Origin: Flavobacteriaceae bacterium PS02337
GTDB lineage: Bacteria; Bacteroidota; Bacteroidia; Flavobacteriales; Flavobacteriaceae
DNA length: 64,000 nucleotides
Assembly (NCBI GenBank): GCA_029959285.1
Contig: JASCOE010000006.1
Span: 124,001 to 188,000, forward strand
Direction: 5' to 3'
Shown: one piece after another, positions 17,169 to 26,048 of the stretch
How the letters are laid out: the number at the start of each line of letters is the position of its first letter
How positions within the stretch are numbered: position 1 is the stretch's first letter
Notes under the pieces: generated by a model
What the model was told of the DNA's origin: nothing
The model's database searches: none
Seen by the model: the letters and a program-made list of their open reading frames with translations, nothing else
Translations under genes and position numbers: made by a program

Positions 17169-18566
17169 TTATCTTTTTATAATGCTATTTAGATTTTCCC
17201 AGATTTTTTCAGATGCCTGAGTCGGATTTGGTCCAACAATAGTTTCAAACCATTTTTTACTTTCTTTGACACTAGAAATTTTTCCATCAATAATATCTTT
17301 CACAATTGCAGTCAAATCTTTTTTGTTTCTTACCCACAAAGCAGCTTCTTCTGAAGGTTTAGATCTAAAATGGATATACTTATAATTTTGTCCGATATCG
17401 CGAATACCTTTTTTCAACTGCGGCTGTTCGTAATCAAAAAACAGACATGATTTATCGTGCGCAGAAAAATCGAAAACCATTGAAGAAGCAATATTTCCAA
17501 CAAATTCCGTGTATTCGCAGATATTGGCTTGCAATGCAAAATCTTCTTTTGTTGGCATAATTTCATCCCAGCTTTGACCAACTGGAGTCCACAACGGGTC
17601 TATACTTACAATTACATCTTGATATTTTTTCAAAACCTCATCATAACGGTCTGTAAAATCAACTGGACATTTGCGGTAAATTATGCCTAAAGAATATCCT
17701 TCTTTATTTAATTCTCTAACCGATAATGCTAAATCTTCTACATAATATTGATCTAATGGAGAAGTCGTAAAATCATCGCCAGAGTAACAAATATATTTTT
17801 TGTTTAGATCTAAATTATGAGATTTATAAAATTCTTCTTTTGACTGCAGAAGAGTTTTATCAAAATGACTTTCGAACTGAGGAGTTCCCGTTACGAAAAT
17901 CTGATTCTCTTTTACGTAAGGGCAATACATTAAAAGTTCTTTTTTCATGTGTTCGCTCCACACAAAATAGAAATCAGTTTCTACTAAGGTTGTAGCTTTT
18001 GGAAGATTATCCCAAGAAAAAATAAAAGTTCCTGTTGGAATTCCTAAATCTTGAGCTGCCAAAACAGAAGCAATTGCCTGCGTTGGACGCTGATTGGTAC
18101 AAAAAACAAAATCAGGTTTATGTTCTTCTAATTGTCTTTTACTTTCTTTGTATTTACTTGTAGTACGTTCTCCCTTTTTAATTTGTTCTCTAACGAAGTT
18201 TATTCCGCTTTCATTAGAGCCAAAAGTGGTTAATGCGTCTACCATTAAACTTTTAGAAAGATTTACAAAACCTTTATAAGACTGAGGAAAATTGTATGTA
18301 TTGTAAACTACTTCTTTAAACTTTTTATCAAAAAAATTCAATTCCATTCTTTTACGCGCACGACTATAAACCGTTGTTAAAGGATGCAATGATTTTTCTT
18401 TAATTTTTAATTCTTTGAAACCTAATTTTTCTGTGATAGAAAACGGCGTATTATTCCAATAAGTAATATCAAAATTATTTTTTTCTCCAATTTCTTTGAA
18501 AGAAGTTAGAGCAAAATTTCGAAGTCCGACACCGTCTGGTAAAAAGATAAATATGTTTTTTTTCAT
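17169..18566 (-). CDS. GT-B-fold glycosyltransferase-like protein, unassigned family
   Basis: I do not recognise a named family for this 465-residue soluble protein. The N-terminal domain opens MKKNIFIFLPDGVGLRNF. The middle contains FIFSWDNLPKATTLVETDFYFVWSEHM and IFVTGTPQFESHFD, a layout seen in CDP-glycerol glycerophosphotransferases and other GT-B proteins. The C-terminal half has VGNIASSMVFDFSAHDKSCLFF, resembling the donor-binding loop of those enzymes. It lies 36 bases downstream of the pyruvyltransferase gene in the nonulosonate cassette (19429-21457), so it is a candidate nonulosonate or phospho-sugar transferase. That assignment is by neighbourhood only. Confidence 0.5.
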   Translation of the reverse strand: MKKNIFIFLPDGVGLRNFALTSFKEIGEKNNFDITYWNNTPFSITEKLGFKELKIKEKSLHPLTTVYSRARKRMELNFFDKKFKEVVYNTYNFPQSYKGFVNLSKSLMVDALTTFGSNESGINFVREQIKKGERTTSKYKESKRQLEEHKPDFVFCTNQRPTQAIASVLAAQDLGIPTGTFIFSWDNLPKATTLVETDFYFVWSEHMKKELLMYCPYVKENQIFVTGTPQFESHFDKTLLQSKEEFYKSHNLDLNKKYICYSGDDFTTSPLDQYYVEDLALSVRELNKEGYSLGIIYRKCPVDFTDRYDEVLKKYQDVIVSIDPLWTPVGQSWDEIMPTKEDFALQANICEYTEFVGNIASSMVFDFSAHDKSCLFFDYEQPQLKKGIRDIGQNYKYIHFRSKPSEEAALWVRNKKDLTAIVKDIIDGKISSVKESKKWFETIVGPNPTQASEKIWENLNSIIKR

Positions 18567-18602
18567 TGAAAGTAAAAAGCAAAAGCTATGTTTTATATAA
18601 TC

Positions 18603-19424
18603 TTAATTTTTAAACGGACAGACCTCTAAAAGTCCATCACACAATGCATCTAAAATTTCTCTTTTCGGAAGATTTGGCAATTTTTCAAAAAGATGTTTCA
18701 ATTCTGCATTAGAATATTTTTCGGTTTGAATTTCTGCCTGAATAAACGGCAACTCAACAGATTCAAAATAATCTTGATATTTTATATCATCGCCAAAAAC
18801 TTTGTCCGAAAACTTTTGCCACACTGCCGGAATATTATAAGCATGAGCAACAATAACGCCATGAAGTGAGGAAGAAACTATCTTTTCGCACTGTAAAATT
18901 TCTTTCGTTTTAGATTCAATATCATCGGTCATCAAATCAATCAAATGCACTTCCGGATTATTTATATACCAGTCTTTTACAAACTTATAGTCATTATAAT
19001 GAGGAATAAAACCATATTTATATTTTTTCTCCACATTTGGATTAAAATATCTTGGCAATAATAAAGCTGGATCTCCATAAACTTCTGGCACTTCATAAGA
19101 AAGATTCAAAAGAAATTTTCTTGTCTGTGGTCCTCGAACGGCCAAAAATACTGCATTTTTTATTTCAGTATTTTGGTCAATAATACCGCTTCCCCAAACA
19201 ATACATTTACGATTAACATTTGCCAATATACTACCTACAGTAACATAAATCGGTGCAAACCAATCGAAAATTGAAAACTTTTTCGGCCAAGCAAAAACAA
19301 CCTTTTTCGAAGATATTTTTTCTACAAGGTATTTCCCTAATAGATCTCCGTAATTTTCTCTGTTTTTTCTTTGAATGATTTTTTCATTCCACCAAAAAAG
19401 TCTAATTGTGTTTGAGAAAAACAT
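18603..19424 (-). CDS. Polysaccharide pyruvyl transferase family protein
   Basis: This 273-residue protein fits the PF04230 family that transfers pyruvate from PEP onto a sugar, forming a ketal (CsaB, WcaK and related). Visible elements are RENYGDLLGKYLVEK near the N-terminus, VWGSGIIDQ, AVRGPQTRKFLL, VYGDPALLLPRYF, and the C-terminal IVSSSLHGVIVAHAYNIPAVW. The family has a GT-B-like fold, and some members act as glycosyltransferases. It lies four bases after the NeuB-like gene, so the modified residue may be the nonulosonate or a neighbouring sugar. Confidence 0.8.
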   Translation of the reverse strand: MFFSNTIRLFWWNEKIIQRKNRENYGDLLGKYLVEKISSKKVVFAWPKKFSIFDWFAPIYVTVGSILANVNRKCIVWGSGIIDQNTEIKNAVFLAVRGPQTRKFLLNLSYEVPEVYGDPALLLPRYFNPNVEKKYKYGFIPHYNDYKFVKDWYINNPEVHLIDLMTDDIESKTKEILQCEKIVSSSLHGVIVAHAYNIPAVWQKFSDKVFGDDIKYQDYFESVELPFIQAEIQTEKYSNAELKHLFEKLPNLPKREILDALCDGLLEVCPFKN

Positions 19425-19428
19425 AATT

Positions 19429-20304
19429 TTAAACCTTTTTATTTTTCAGTTTGTCTCTTTGAATTTGTTCAATCGGTAAAATATCCGAAGATTTAAAAGT
19501 CAAAGCTTGATAAACTGCCTGAAGATCGCGAGTAAGTTTTCTAAGTCCCATTGGCTCTAATGAAGCCGCATGATCTGTACCTTTCCAAGTTCTGTCTAAA
19601 GTATAATGTCTTTCGATAATATTAGCTCCCAAAGTATAGGCTGAAACATCAACCGCGATTCCTAAATGGTGACCAGAAAAACCAATGTTTTTTACTTTAT
19701 GCTCGTATTTCTGTTTTAAAAGATTAATGTCTAAAAGGCAAACATCTTCAAAAGGAACAGGATAACCAGATGTACAATTGTATAAAACCAAATCCTGATT
19801 TCTACCTTTTTCAGTAAAGAAATCGACTAAAATATCTGTTTCATCTTTAGTTGTCATTCCTGTAGAAATATGAATTTCACCAGAATAATTTTCGCTCAGC
19901 CAGCCTAACATTTCGAAATTGTTGTTGCAAGCAGAAGGAATTTTAATGAATTCTGGATTTAAAGAAGCTATTTCTTTTGCAGAAGTAGTGTCCCAAACTG
20001 ATGTTGAATACGTAATCCCGATTTCGTCGCAATATGCTTTTAGTTCTTTATGCTGGTCAACATCAAACTCCAAAAATTCTCTATGTTCTCCATAAGTTTC
20101 TCCATAAGAATTAGAACTATTTGGATGTGGAGCATGATATTGTTCTTCTGTTAGAAGTTCTTTATTATTACGTTTTTGGAATTTTACTGCATCTGCATTT
20201 CCAAAGATTTTCGCAATTTTGATTAATTCTTTGGCAATTTCCATTTCACCCTTATGGTTGCATCCAATTTCGGCAATAACATAAGGTTTTTTAAATTCCT
20301 TCAT
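19429..20304 (-). CDS. NeuB-family nonulosonate synthase without SAF domain
   Basis: This 291-residue TIM-barrel enzyme condenses PEP with a six-carbon sugar to give a nine-carbon keto acid. Family marks are KPYVIAEIGCNHKG (7-19), DAVKFQKR, STSVWD, IKIPSACNNNFEML, HISTGM, the likely metal ligands His212/213 in FSGHHLG and His233 in IERHYTLDRTWKGTDHA. Usual NeuB/PseI/LegI proteins have about 330-350 residues with a C-terminal SAF (antifreeze-like) domain; here the chain stops shortly after the barrel at RDKLKNKKV. It overlaps the cytidylyltransferase-phosphatase gene by 14 bases. Substrate may be mannose 6-phosphate (giving KDN 9-phosphate) or an N-acylated sugar; sequence alone does not decide. 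Confidence 0.85.
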   Translation of the reverse strand: MKEFKKPYVIAEIGCNHKGEMEIAKELIKIAKIFGNADAVKFQKRNNKELLTEEQYHAPHPNSSNSYGETYGEHREFLEFDVDQHKELKAYCDEIGITYSTSVWDTTSAKEIASLNPEFIKIPSACNNNFEMLGWLSENYSGEIHISTGMTTKDETDILVDFFTEKGRNQDLVLYNCTSGYPVPFEDVCLLDINLLKQKYEHKVKNIGFSGHHLGIAVDVSAYTLGANIIERHYTLDRTWKGTDHAASLEPMGLRKLTRDLQAVYQALTFKSSDILPIEQIQRDKLKNKKV

Positions 20305-21457
20305 AACGTTTATTATACTTTAATAAAATTTCACATGTTTCTCTAATTGCTCCAGCTCCAGAATTATGAGTTAAAACATAATCTGCATTTGCTTTTACAA
20401 TATCTGTCGCATCTGCCGGTGCAAAAGACCATCCGACACTACAAATATTTGCCAAATCGTTTACATCATCGCCTACGTACGAAACGGCGCCAAAACTACT
20501 ATTTCTCTCCGAAAGAAAATGTGTTAAAAACGAAAATTTATCTTTTACGCCCAAGAATGTATATTTAATCTGCAATTTCTTCATTCTCTGTGCCACTAAC
20601 TCAGAATTTTCTGAAGTCATTACCACAACCTCAACGTTATTTTGTCTTAGAATTTCTAATCCCATTCCGTCGCGCATATCAAATTTTTTGGCCATTTCGC
20701 CATTGGCATCGTAATAAACGCATCCGTCTGTAAAAACGCCATCAACATCTAAAACTAAATAATCAATACGCTGGTGTACTTTCTTTTTTTTCTGACGATC
20801 TGCCAAAAGTTTTTCTACAATATCCCAATCTGATAAACTGTCGATTTCTACAAGAGATTCTTCTGGCATTTTTACCAAACCAATTGAACCGCTTACTCTA
20901 TTTTTTGAATTTAAAAAAGCTTCTTTCGTTGTAACGTAAACAGCTCCATTTTCTATCAATAAACCTTCAAAATCCTGACGTCTGGGTCTTTTAAAAACAT
21001 CATAATTACTTGGCGTTCCATCAGAATTCCAAATAAAACGATGTGTATTAACAACAGTCAAAGCCGAATCTTTTTTATTGTTAAGAATTTCATTTAAAGC
21101 TGCATTAATATCTTCAGCCTTTGTCATTGGAGAAGTTGCTTGCAATAGACACAATAAATCAAAATCATTTTTTAATGTTGCCACAAATTCAATCATGGCA
21201 CTTTCTGTAGATGCCGTGTCAGAAGCATTTTCGTCATTTCTTAAAAGTACTTTTACTTTTGGAGTCCAAAAATATTCTTTTTTTATGTATTCTATAATTT
21301 CCTGATCGTCTGTAAAAACATAAACTTCATCTAATTCTGAGAAAACAGCTTCGGTTAAAACCCACGAAAAAAGCGGACGCCCAAGCATCTTTTTTTTATT
21401 TTTTCCTGGAATTCCTTTTGAGTTTTTACGTAAAGGAATAATTGCAATTTTTTTCAT
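20291..21457 (-). CDS. CMP-nonulosonate cytidylyltransferase fused to a KdsC-like HAD phosphatase
   Basis: This 388-residue fusion has an N-terminal NeuA-like cytidylyltransferase (1-220): IPLRKNSKGIPGKNKK, LLQATSPM (104-111), ENGAVYV (169-175) and DSLSDWD. The C-terminal part (231-388) is a HAD phosphatase of KdsC type: DVDGVFTD with Asp237 and Asp239, Thr281 in VMTSEN, and GDDVND (329-334). Together they could dephosphorylate a nonulosonate 9-phosphate and activate the product as CMP sugar. A similar fusion is known from animal CMP-sialic acid synthetase. I chose ATG 21457; GTG 21466 would add three residues and overlap the upstream stop. Confidence 0.88.
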   Translation of the reverse strand: MKKIAIIPLRKNSKGIPGKNKKKMLGRPLFSWVLTEAVFSELDEVYVFTDDQEIIEYIKKEYFWTPKVKVLLRNDENASDTASTESAMIEFVATLKNDFDLLCLLQATSPMTKAEDINAALNEILNNKKDSALTVVNTHRFIWNSDGTPSNYDVFKRPRRQDFEGLLIENGAVYVTTKEAFLNSKNRVSGSIGLVKMPEESLVEIDSLSDWDIVEKLLADRQKKKKVHQRIDYLVLDVDGVFTDGCVYYDANGEMAKKFDMRDGMGLEILRQNNVEVVVMTSENSELVAQRMKKLQIKYTFLGVKDKFSFLTHFLSERNSSFGAVSYVGDDVNDLANICSVGWSFAPADATDIVKANADYVLTHNSGAGAIRETCEILLKYNKRYEGI

Positions 21458-21458
21458 A

Positions 21459-22070
21459 TTACTCACGAATTAAATTATACAGCGATTGATTTCTCCACTC
21501 TGAATAGTTTTCAATTTTAAATCCTTGGTTGATAAAAATTTCTTCTAAATCGCTTTTTGTGTAATCGCTTAACCAGCCATTTTTATCTCTGGATAATGTT
21601 ACAATATCACTACAACAATATGATAAAACAACTTGCTTTATCGTTGGGCCTAATTCTGTAAAAACGCGATCAATGTCATAAACATATTCTAAAACTCCAC
21701 TAAAAACGGCAGTGTCGCAATTTTTAACTTCTTCGATTATCCCTTCATTTAAATCACAAACTATTGTTTCTTCAAATCGTGCAACAATATCAGTCGGAAT
21801 ATAACTTTTATAATTATCAATATTCGTCTTAATTACCATGTTTCCAGCCCCAAATTCTATTATACTAGCATTTGGTCGAATGTAAGAAGCTAAGATAAGG
21901 GTTCTTTCGTCCCAATCTCTAAAAAGCTGATTATCATTTTGCCATCTATCTAAATCTGTTTTTTTTTCTGCTCTAAGTTTTACATTCTCAATCTGGCGTT
22001 CGATTATTGCTTGATCAACATTTTTTGCCGGTCTTAAAAATTTAATTAGACTCTTTATAAATGTTTTCAT
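21459..22070 (-). CDS. SAM-dependent methyltransferase-like protein
   Basis: This protein of about 203 residues has a Rossmann-type core with SIIEFGAGNMVIKT (SAM motif I), YIPTDIVARF where the ribose-binding acidic residue would be, and TAVFSGVLEYVYDIDRVFTEL. It lacks the common DXGCG form, so the activity is a reasonable but unproven guess. I chose ATG 22070; a TTG at 22079 would add three residues. The gene overlaps its upstream GT4 gene by 29 bases and ends one base before the cytidylyltransferase start, so it belongs to the nonulosonate cassette. Confidence 0.55.
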   Translation of the reverse strand: MKTFIKSLIKFLRPAKNVDQAIIERQIENVKLRAEKKTDLDRWQNDNQLFRDWDERTLILASYIRPNASIIEFGAGNMVIKTNIDNYKSYIPTDIVARFEETIVCDLNEGIIEEVKNCDTAVFSGVLEYVYDIDRVFTELGPTIKQVVLSYCCSDIVTLSRDKNGWLSDYTKSDLEEIFINQGFKIENYSEWRNQSLYNLIRE

Positions 22071-23196
22071 ACAGTGCAATTATTTGTTTTTTAAGATGGT
22101 TTCTATTAAAATTCTGATCGACAAAATTAACATTATACTCCTTCGCAATTTCTTTTAGTTCTTTATTTTTTAAAGCATTTTGTATATGTAGTGCAATTTC
22201 TTCAATATCAAAAGGATCAGTTATTAAATAGCCGTTTTTTGCATGTGTGATTACCTCTTCGGAAACGTTGCCTGGATTAGATTGAATTGGAAAAGCTCCC
22301 ATCCCCATTGCTTCTACTCCACTTGTAGGTAAGCCGTCTGAAATACTATTCGCAATATGCAGAATACTTCTGCCCATAGTTTGCAGCAAAAGATCATTAG
22401 AAATAAATTGCCCTCTTAAATAAATTTTCACATTCAAATCTTTAAAATATTCAGATGATTCTATTTTCTCTTTTATTCTAAAATCTGCGCTGTAAATAAT
22501 GATTTCAAGATTGTAAAACAATTCTAACGGCAACAATTCTATTGCTTCAATTATTTGTAAAGCTTTGCCAATTCCGTCTTCATAACCTTTTATTAGAAAA
22601 ACATTTCTTTGATCTGATTTTAAAATAAAATCTTTATTAATTTCTAGTCCGCCATTACCCATAAATACTCCCAAAAACTGATTTATAAAACCATTTTGCT
22701 CAACAATTTGATGGTCTCGTTCACAATCTGTTATAAGGTAATTTATTCTTTGTAAAACGTCTTTAAATTGAAGTTTTGTAATTCCGAGTTGCTCATGTAA
22801 AAAAATATCACTTCCCCAAGATGAATACATCCATTTTATTTGAGGATATTTTTTCATTACTTCTAAAATTGGAACACAAGAAAGTTGCATAGCAAAACTA
22901 TGTACTACATCTGGCTTAATTTGATCTAAGAGTTGTATAAAATAATCGCCTGATTTTCTATCGTTTACTTTTTGAACAAGCGTGTAAATTTTAGGAAATT
23001 TGCTTTTTAACATTTTTCTCCCAGGAAAATCCCATCTCAATTTCCAATCTTGAATCTGAATCAACCATTTTGTTCTTTCAGACTTAGTGCTACTATCTGA
23101 AATATCGAACCAATAAACTTCATGACCAGCGCCATTAAGTTGATTTACCCATTGAAAAAAATGGTGATTTGGTATGGAAACCATTAAAATTTTCAC
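22042..23196 (-). CDS. Glycosyltransferase family 4
   Basis: This 384-residue GT-B protein opens MKILMVSIPNHHFFQWVNQL. The donor side contains the element SDGLPTSGVEAMGMGAFPIQS, in which Asp replaces the first Glu of the E-x7-E pair. The start is GTG at 23196, two bases after the upstream stop; an ATG four codons later is possible. Its 3' end overlaps the methyltransferase gene by 29 bases. Substrate unknown. Confidence 0.8.
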   Translation of the reverse strand: MKILMVSIPNHHFFQWVNQLNGAGHEVYWFDISDSSTKSERTKWLIQIQDWKLRWDFPGRKMLKSKFPKIYTLVQKVNDRKSGDYFIQLLDQIKPDVVHSFAMQLSCVPILEVMKKYPQIKWMYSSWGSDIFLHEQLGITKLQFKDVLQRINYLITDCERDHQIVEQNGFINQFLGVFMGNGGLEINKDFILKSDQRNVFLIKGYEDGIGKALQIIEAIELLPLELFYNLEIIIYSADFRIKEKIESSEYFKDLNVKIYLRGQFISNDLLLQTMGRSILHIANSISDGLPTSGVEAMGMGAFPIQSNPGNVSEEVITHAKNGYLITDPFDIEEIALHIQNALKNKELKEIAKEYNVNFVDQNFNRNHLKKQIIALYENIYKESN

Positions 23197-23198
23197 TT

Positions 23199-24272
23199 CT
23201 AAAATTTAATTTTAAGTTGAATTATACCTTTCTCCCTTTGAAAAGAATATTGATACGAATTATTTCTATATGAAAAAACAATTTCTTCTAATATTCTATC
23301 ATTTATAACTTGTAAATCTAGGTAGTTTTTACTCTTTTTCCCTAGAAGTCTTTTTACTTTTTGTTTTAGTCTTTCTTTTAAAAATATTTCATTAATGGAT
23401 ATTTCTATAATCTCATTTTCAAAATTTCTCAATTGCATCAATACCGCAGAAAGTTTAATTTCTTCTGTGTCTAAAACAAATTTATAATCTGATGTATTTT
23501 GTAATAATTCCTCATAATCTGTTTCTAAAGGTAATTTCCCCCATTCGTTTTCAATATTAACTTTTGATCGTTTAGATTGATCTGTTAAATTCATATACGA
23601 GTGATTAATTCTTTCGAGTGCAGAATGAAACGGATTACTGCTATTTTTACTTCGATAGGCTTTTGGATGCCATTGATGTTTTACCAAAATTTCTGAATCT
23701 TGAAAAATTACTGATAAACCAACATTTTTAATCCTTATATGAATATCTGTATCTTCAGCTCCCCATCCGTGATAAAATTCATCATACCCATTTACAGACA
23801 TTAATGCTTCTGTTGGGAAAAGTGTTGTACCAGTAACTTCATCGCTTCCTTTAAAATCAACTTTATAAGCGTCAAAATCTTGTTCTTTTAAAGATTCTTC
23901 TGGAGATAAAAAGCCATATTGAAAATAGTGAACTTCTCTAGGGTTTGCCAATTCTTTTCCATTTTTTATAAAATCTGGATGAAAAATCAAATCAATATCG
24001 CCTACTAAAAAATAAGGTGTCAGACATTTTTTCAAGGCAATATTTATGGCTCTAGATTTATTCCATAATTGTCCGTAAACAGGACAGATTATTAATTCTA
24101 CAAAAATAAATTCTTTAATAACCTCTTTTAAATCCTGAATATAATCTGGTTTACTTCCATAGTCAACCAAAAAAACTTTGAATTCTTTATCTGACTGTAA
24201 ACTCAGAGATTTTAAGCTTGTTTTTACAATTCGTAAATCGCGATCTCTATTTGTGAGTACTATACTAATCAT
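23199..24272 (-). CDS. Glycosyltransferase family 2 with GT7-type C-terminal motif
   Basis: This 357-residue GT-A protein has MISIVLTNRDRDLRIVKTSL, FKVFLVDYGSKPDY, the acidic cluster GDIDLIFHPDF, and GWGAEDTDIHIRIK, the Glyco_transf_7C-type element found in chondroitin polymerase-like and galactosyltransferase enzymes. The last 100 residues are charged and may form an extra domain or interaction tail. It overlaps the upstream gene by four bases. Inverting transferase, cytoplasmic face; donor unknown. Confidence 0.82.
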   Translation of the reverse strand: MISIVLTNRDRDLRIVKTSLKSLSLQSDKEFKVFLVDYGSKPDYIQDLKEVIKEFIFVELIICPVYGQLWNKSRAINIALKKCLTPYFLVGDIDLIFHPDFIKNGKELANPREVHYFQYGFLSPEESLKEQDFDAYKVDFKGSDEVTGTTLFPTEALMSVNGYDEFYHGWGAEDTDIHIRIKNVGLSVIFQDSEILVKHQWHPKAYRSKNSSNPFHSALERINHSYMNLTDQSKRSKVNIENEWGKLPLETDYEELLQNTSDYKFVLDTEEIKLSAVLMQLRNFENEIIEISINEIFLKERLKQKVKRLLGKKSKNYLDLQVINDRILEEIVFSYRNNSYQYSFQREKGIIQLKIKF

Positions 24273-25186
24273 TTGAAACTTTTATAAATAGAATAAAGAT
24301 ACATTTTTGAATCGTTAAAATTTACTCCCGTTTTTTTGCTGTTTTTTATAAATTGGACTAATCCTTTATAATATTTGAACTCTCGATTGTAGCTTAACAT
24401 TAAACTTTTATTCAAATTAAGTATCGCTTTTTTAGCAACTTTTTTCTTAGAGGCAAACTGATCGTCAGCTAAAATATCTTGTAAAATATTGAGATTTATT
24501 TTTATAATATTGCTATTTGATCTTCTCATTTCTGTCGAAATTCCGGCATCAATTCTGTAAACCGCTGTTACCTCATCTATAAAATGAATCAGTCCGCCAT
24601 TTTTGATTGTCCACAAATAAGTCGGCCAATCTCCAAAAGGATATTTTGAAATCCATGAAGGAATTTCATTTTTTTCATCTCGAATGTTTTTGAACATTGA
24701 AGAAACCGACGGAATATGATTCTCAAATATTAAATCTTCAAACTCTGTATTGGTTTTCTCTACAATTGGGAACCATTTTTTTCTACTCCCATCTTTAAAA
24801 AGTAATTCTACTCCGGTATACACAATTGAAAATTCGGAATTATTCTCTAAAAAATCAACTTGTTTTTGAAGCTTATATTCGTCAATCCAATAATCATCTC
24901 CATCACAAATTGCGATATATTTACCATCACACTCTTTAATTGTTCGAATATAATTCTTAATTAAACCGATATTGTGTCCTAAAGATGGAAGCAATTTTAT
25001 TTTCAAAGGATTTTCAGCAGCAAATTTTTCGCAAATAATTCTTGTTGAATCTGTACTTTGATCTTCTCCAATTACCAATTGATAGTTAAAATTAGTTTTT
25101 TGATTTAAGATACTTTCAAGTGTTTGACTTATAAATCTTTCTTGATTATAAGTGAGTATAAAAATACTAACAGTAAATTTGTTCAT
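24269..25186 (-). CDS. Glycosyltransferase family 2
   Basis: This 305-residue GT-A protein opens KFTVSIFILTYNQERFISQTL and has QLVIGEDQSTDSTR plus the metal-binding CDGDDYWIDEYKL. The pattern FILTYNQE with GEDxSTD is typical of a GT2 subgroup found in O-antigen loci. It is joined to the next gene by a four-base overlap and lies seven bases after the previous one. Sugar specificity unknown. Confidence 0.85.
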   Translation of the reverse strand: MNKFTVSIFILTYNQERFISQTLESILNQKTNFNYQLVIGEDQSTDSTRIICEKFAAENPLKIKLLPSLGHNIGLIKNYIRTIKECDGKYIAICDGDDYWIDEYKLQKQVDFLENNSEFSIVYTGVELLFKDGSRKKWFPIVEKTNTEFEDLIFENHIPSVSSMFKNIRDEKNEIPSWISKYPFGDWPTYLWTIKNGGLIHFIDEVTAVYRIDAGISTEMRRSNSNIIKINLNILQDILADDQFASKKKVAKKAILNLNKSLMLSYNREFKYYKGLVQFIKNSKKTGVNFNDSKMYLYSIYKSFK

Positions 25187-25193
25187 TATCCAT

Positions 25194-26048
25194 TTAGTAT
25201 TTTAGTGTTTTTTTTGCACCTATCTTAGTCCTAAAAAAAGCTTTAATTCTTTTCAAAAATTTATAGAATTTGAATACGCATGAATTTTCAAAACTATTCA
25301 CTTTTTTCTCGAATAGTATTGCATTTCGCGCAGCAAATATTGGATTGCCAAAATAGTTGTCATAAATATCTCTATTCAAATCAAATATTTTATTTAAAAC
25401 AATATTATGTTTTTCCCTATCCTTGTAAGTATTACTCAAAGAAGTTTCTTCGTGTTTGCGATAGAAAAAAAGTATTTCAGGAATTTGATAGACTTTTCCA
25501 TTTGGACTCAACAGTCTAATCCAAAAATCCCAGTCTTCTAAACCTGATTTTAATGTTTCATTATATTTTCCTGCATCTATAAAATCTTGCTTTTTAAAAA
25601 AAGCAGAAATAAATATCATATTATCAATTAAAATTTCTGGAAAAGAATAAGGCGAAAGCATCCATTCTCCTTCCATTTTTCCAAAATAAGAAGCTTGGCA
25701 ATAAACTAAGTTTATGTTCTTATCGAGATTAAAAACGTTCATTGCTTTTTCTAAATAAGTCATTTCAATGAGATCATCAGAATCTAGTGGTAAAATATAA
25801 ATTCCAGAAGATTTTGAAATTCCAAGATTTCTAGCGCTTGATACTCCACCATTTTCTTTGTAAAAATATTTAAAACGATTATCTTTCTTACTCCACTTTA
25901 AAGCAATTTCTTCAGTTTCATCATAACCTCCATCGTTAACAATTATGCATTCCCAATCCGAATAAGTCTGATCTAAAACAGACTGTAAAGTTTCAGCCAG
26001 ATATTGAGCTCGATTATAGCACGGAATTACAATAGAGATTAAAGCCAT
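25194..26048 (-). CDS. Glycosyltransferase family 2
   Basis: This 284-residue GT-A protein has ISIVIPCYNRAQYLAETLQS, WECIIVNDGGYDETEE, SARNLGISKSSG, the DXD-type LPLDSDDLIEM and GLEDWDFWIRL. It is a paralogue of the products of 27909-28760 and 28757-29602: the QSVLDQTYSDWECIIVNDG segment is nearly shared with the first of these. The C-terminus is lysine- and arginine-rich, suggesting membrane-surface association. It overlaps the upstream acyltransferase gene by ten bases. Confidence 0.87.
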   Translation of the reverse strand: MALISIVIPCYNRAQYLAETLQSVLDQTYSDWECIIVNDGGYDETEEIALKWSKKDNRFKYFYKENGGVSSARNLGISKSSGIYILPLDSDDLIEMTYLEKAMNVFNLDKNINLVYCQASYFGKMEGEWMLSPYSFPEILIDNMIFISAFFKKQDFIDAGKYNETLKSGLEDWDFWIRLLSPNGKVYQIPEILFFYRKHEETSLSNTYKDREKHNIVLNKIFDLNRDIYDNYFGNPIFAARNAILFEKKVNSFENSCVFKFYKFLKRIKAFFRTKIGAKKTLKY

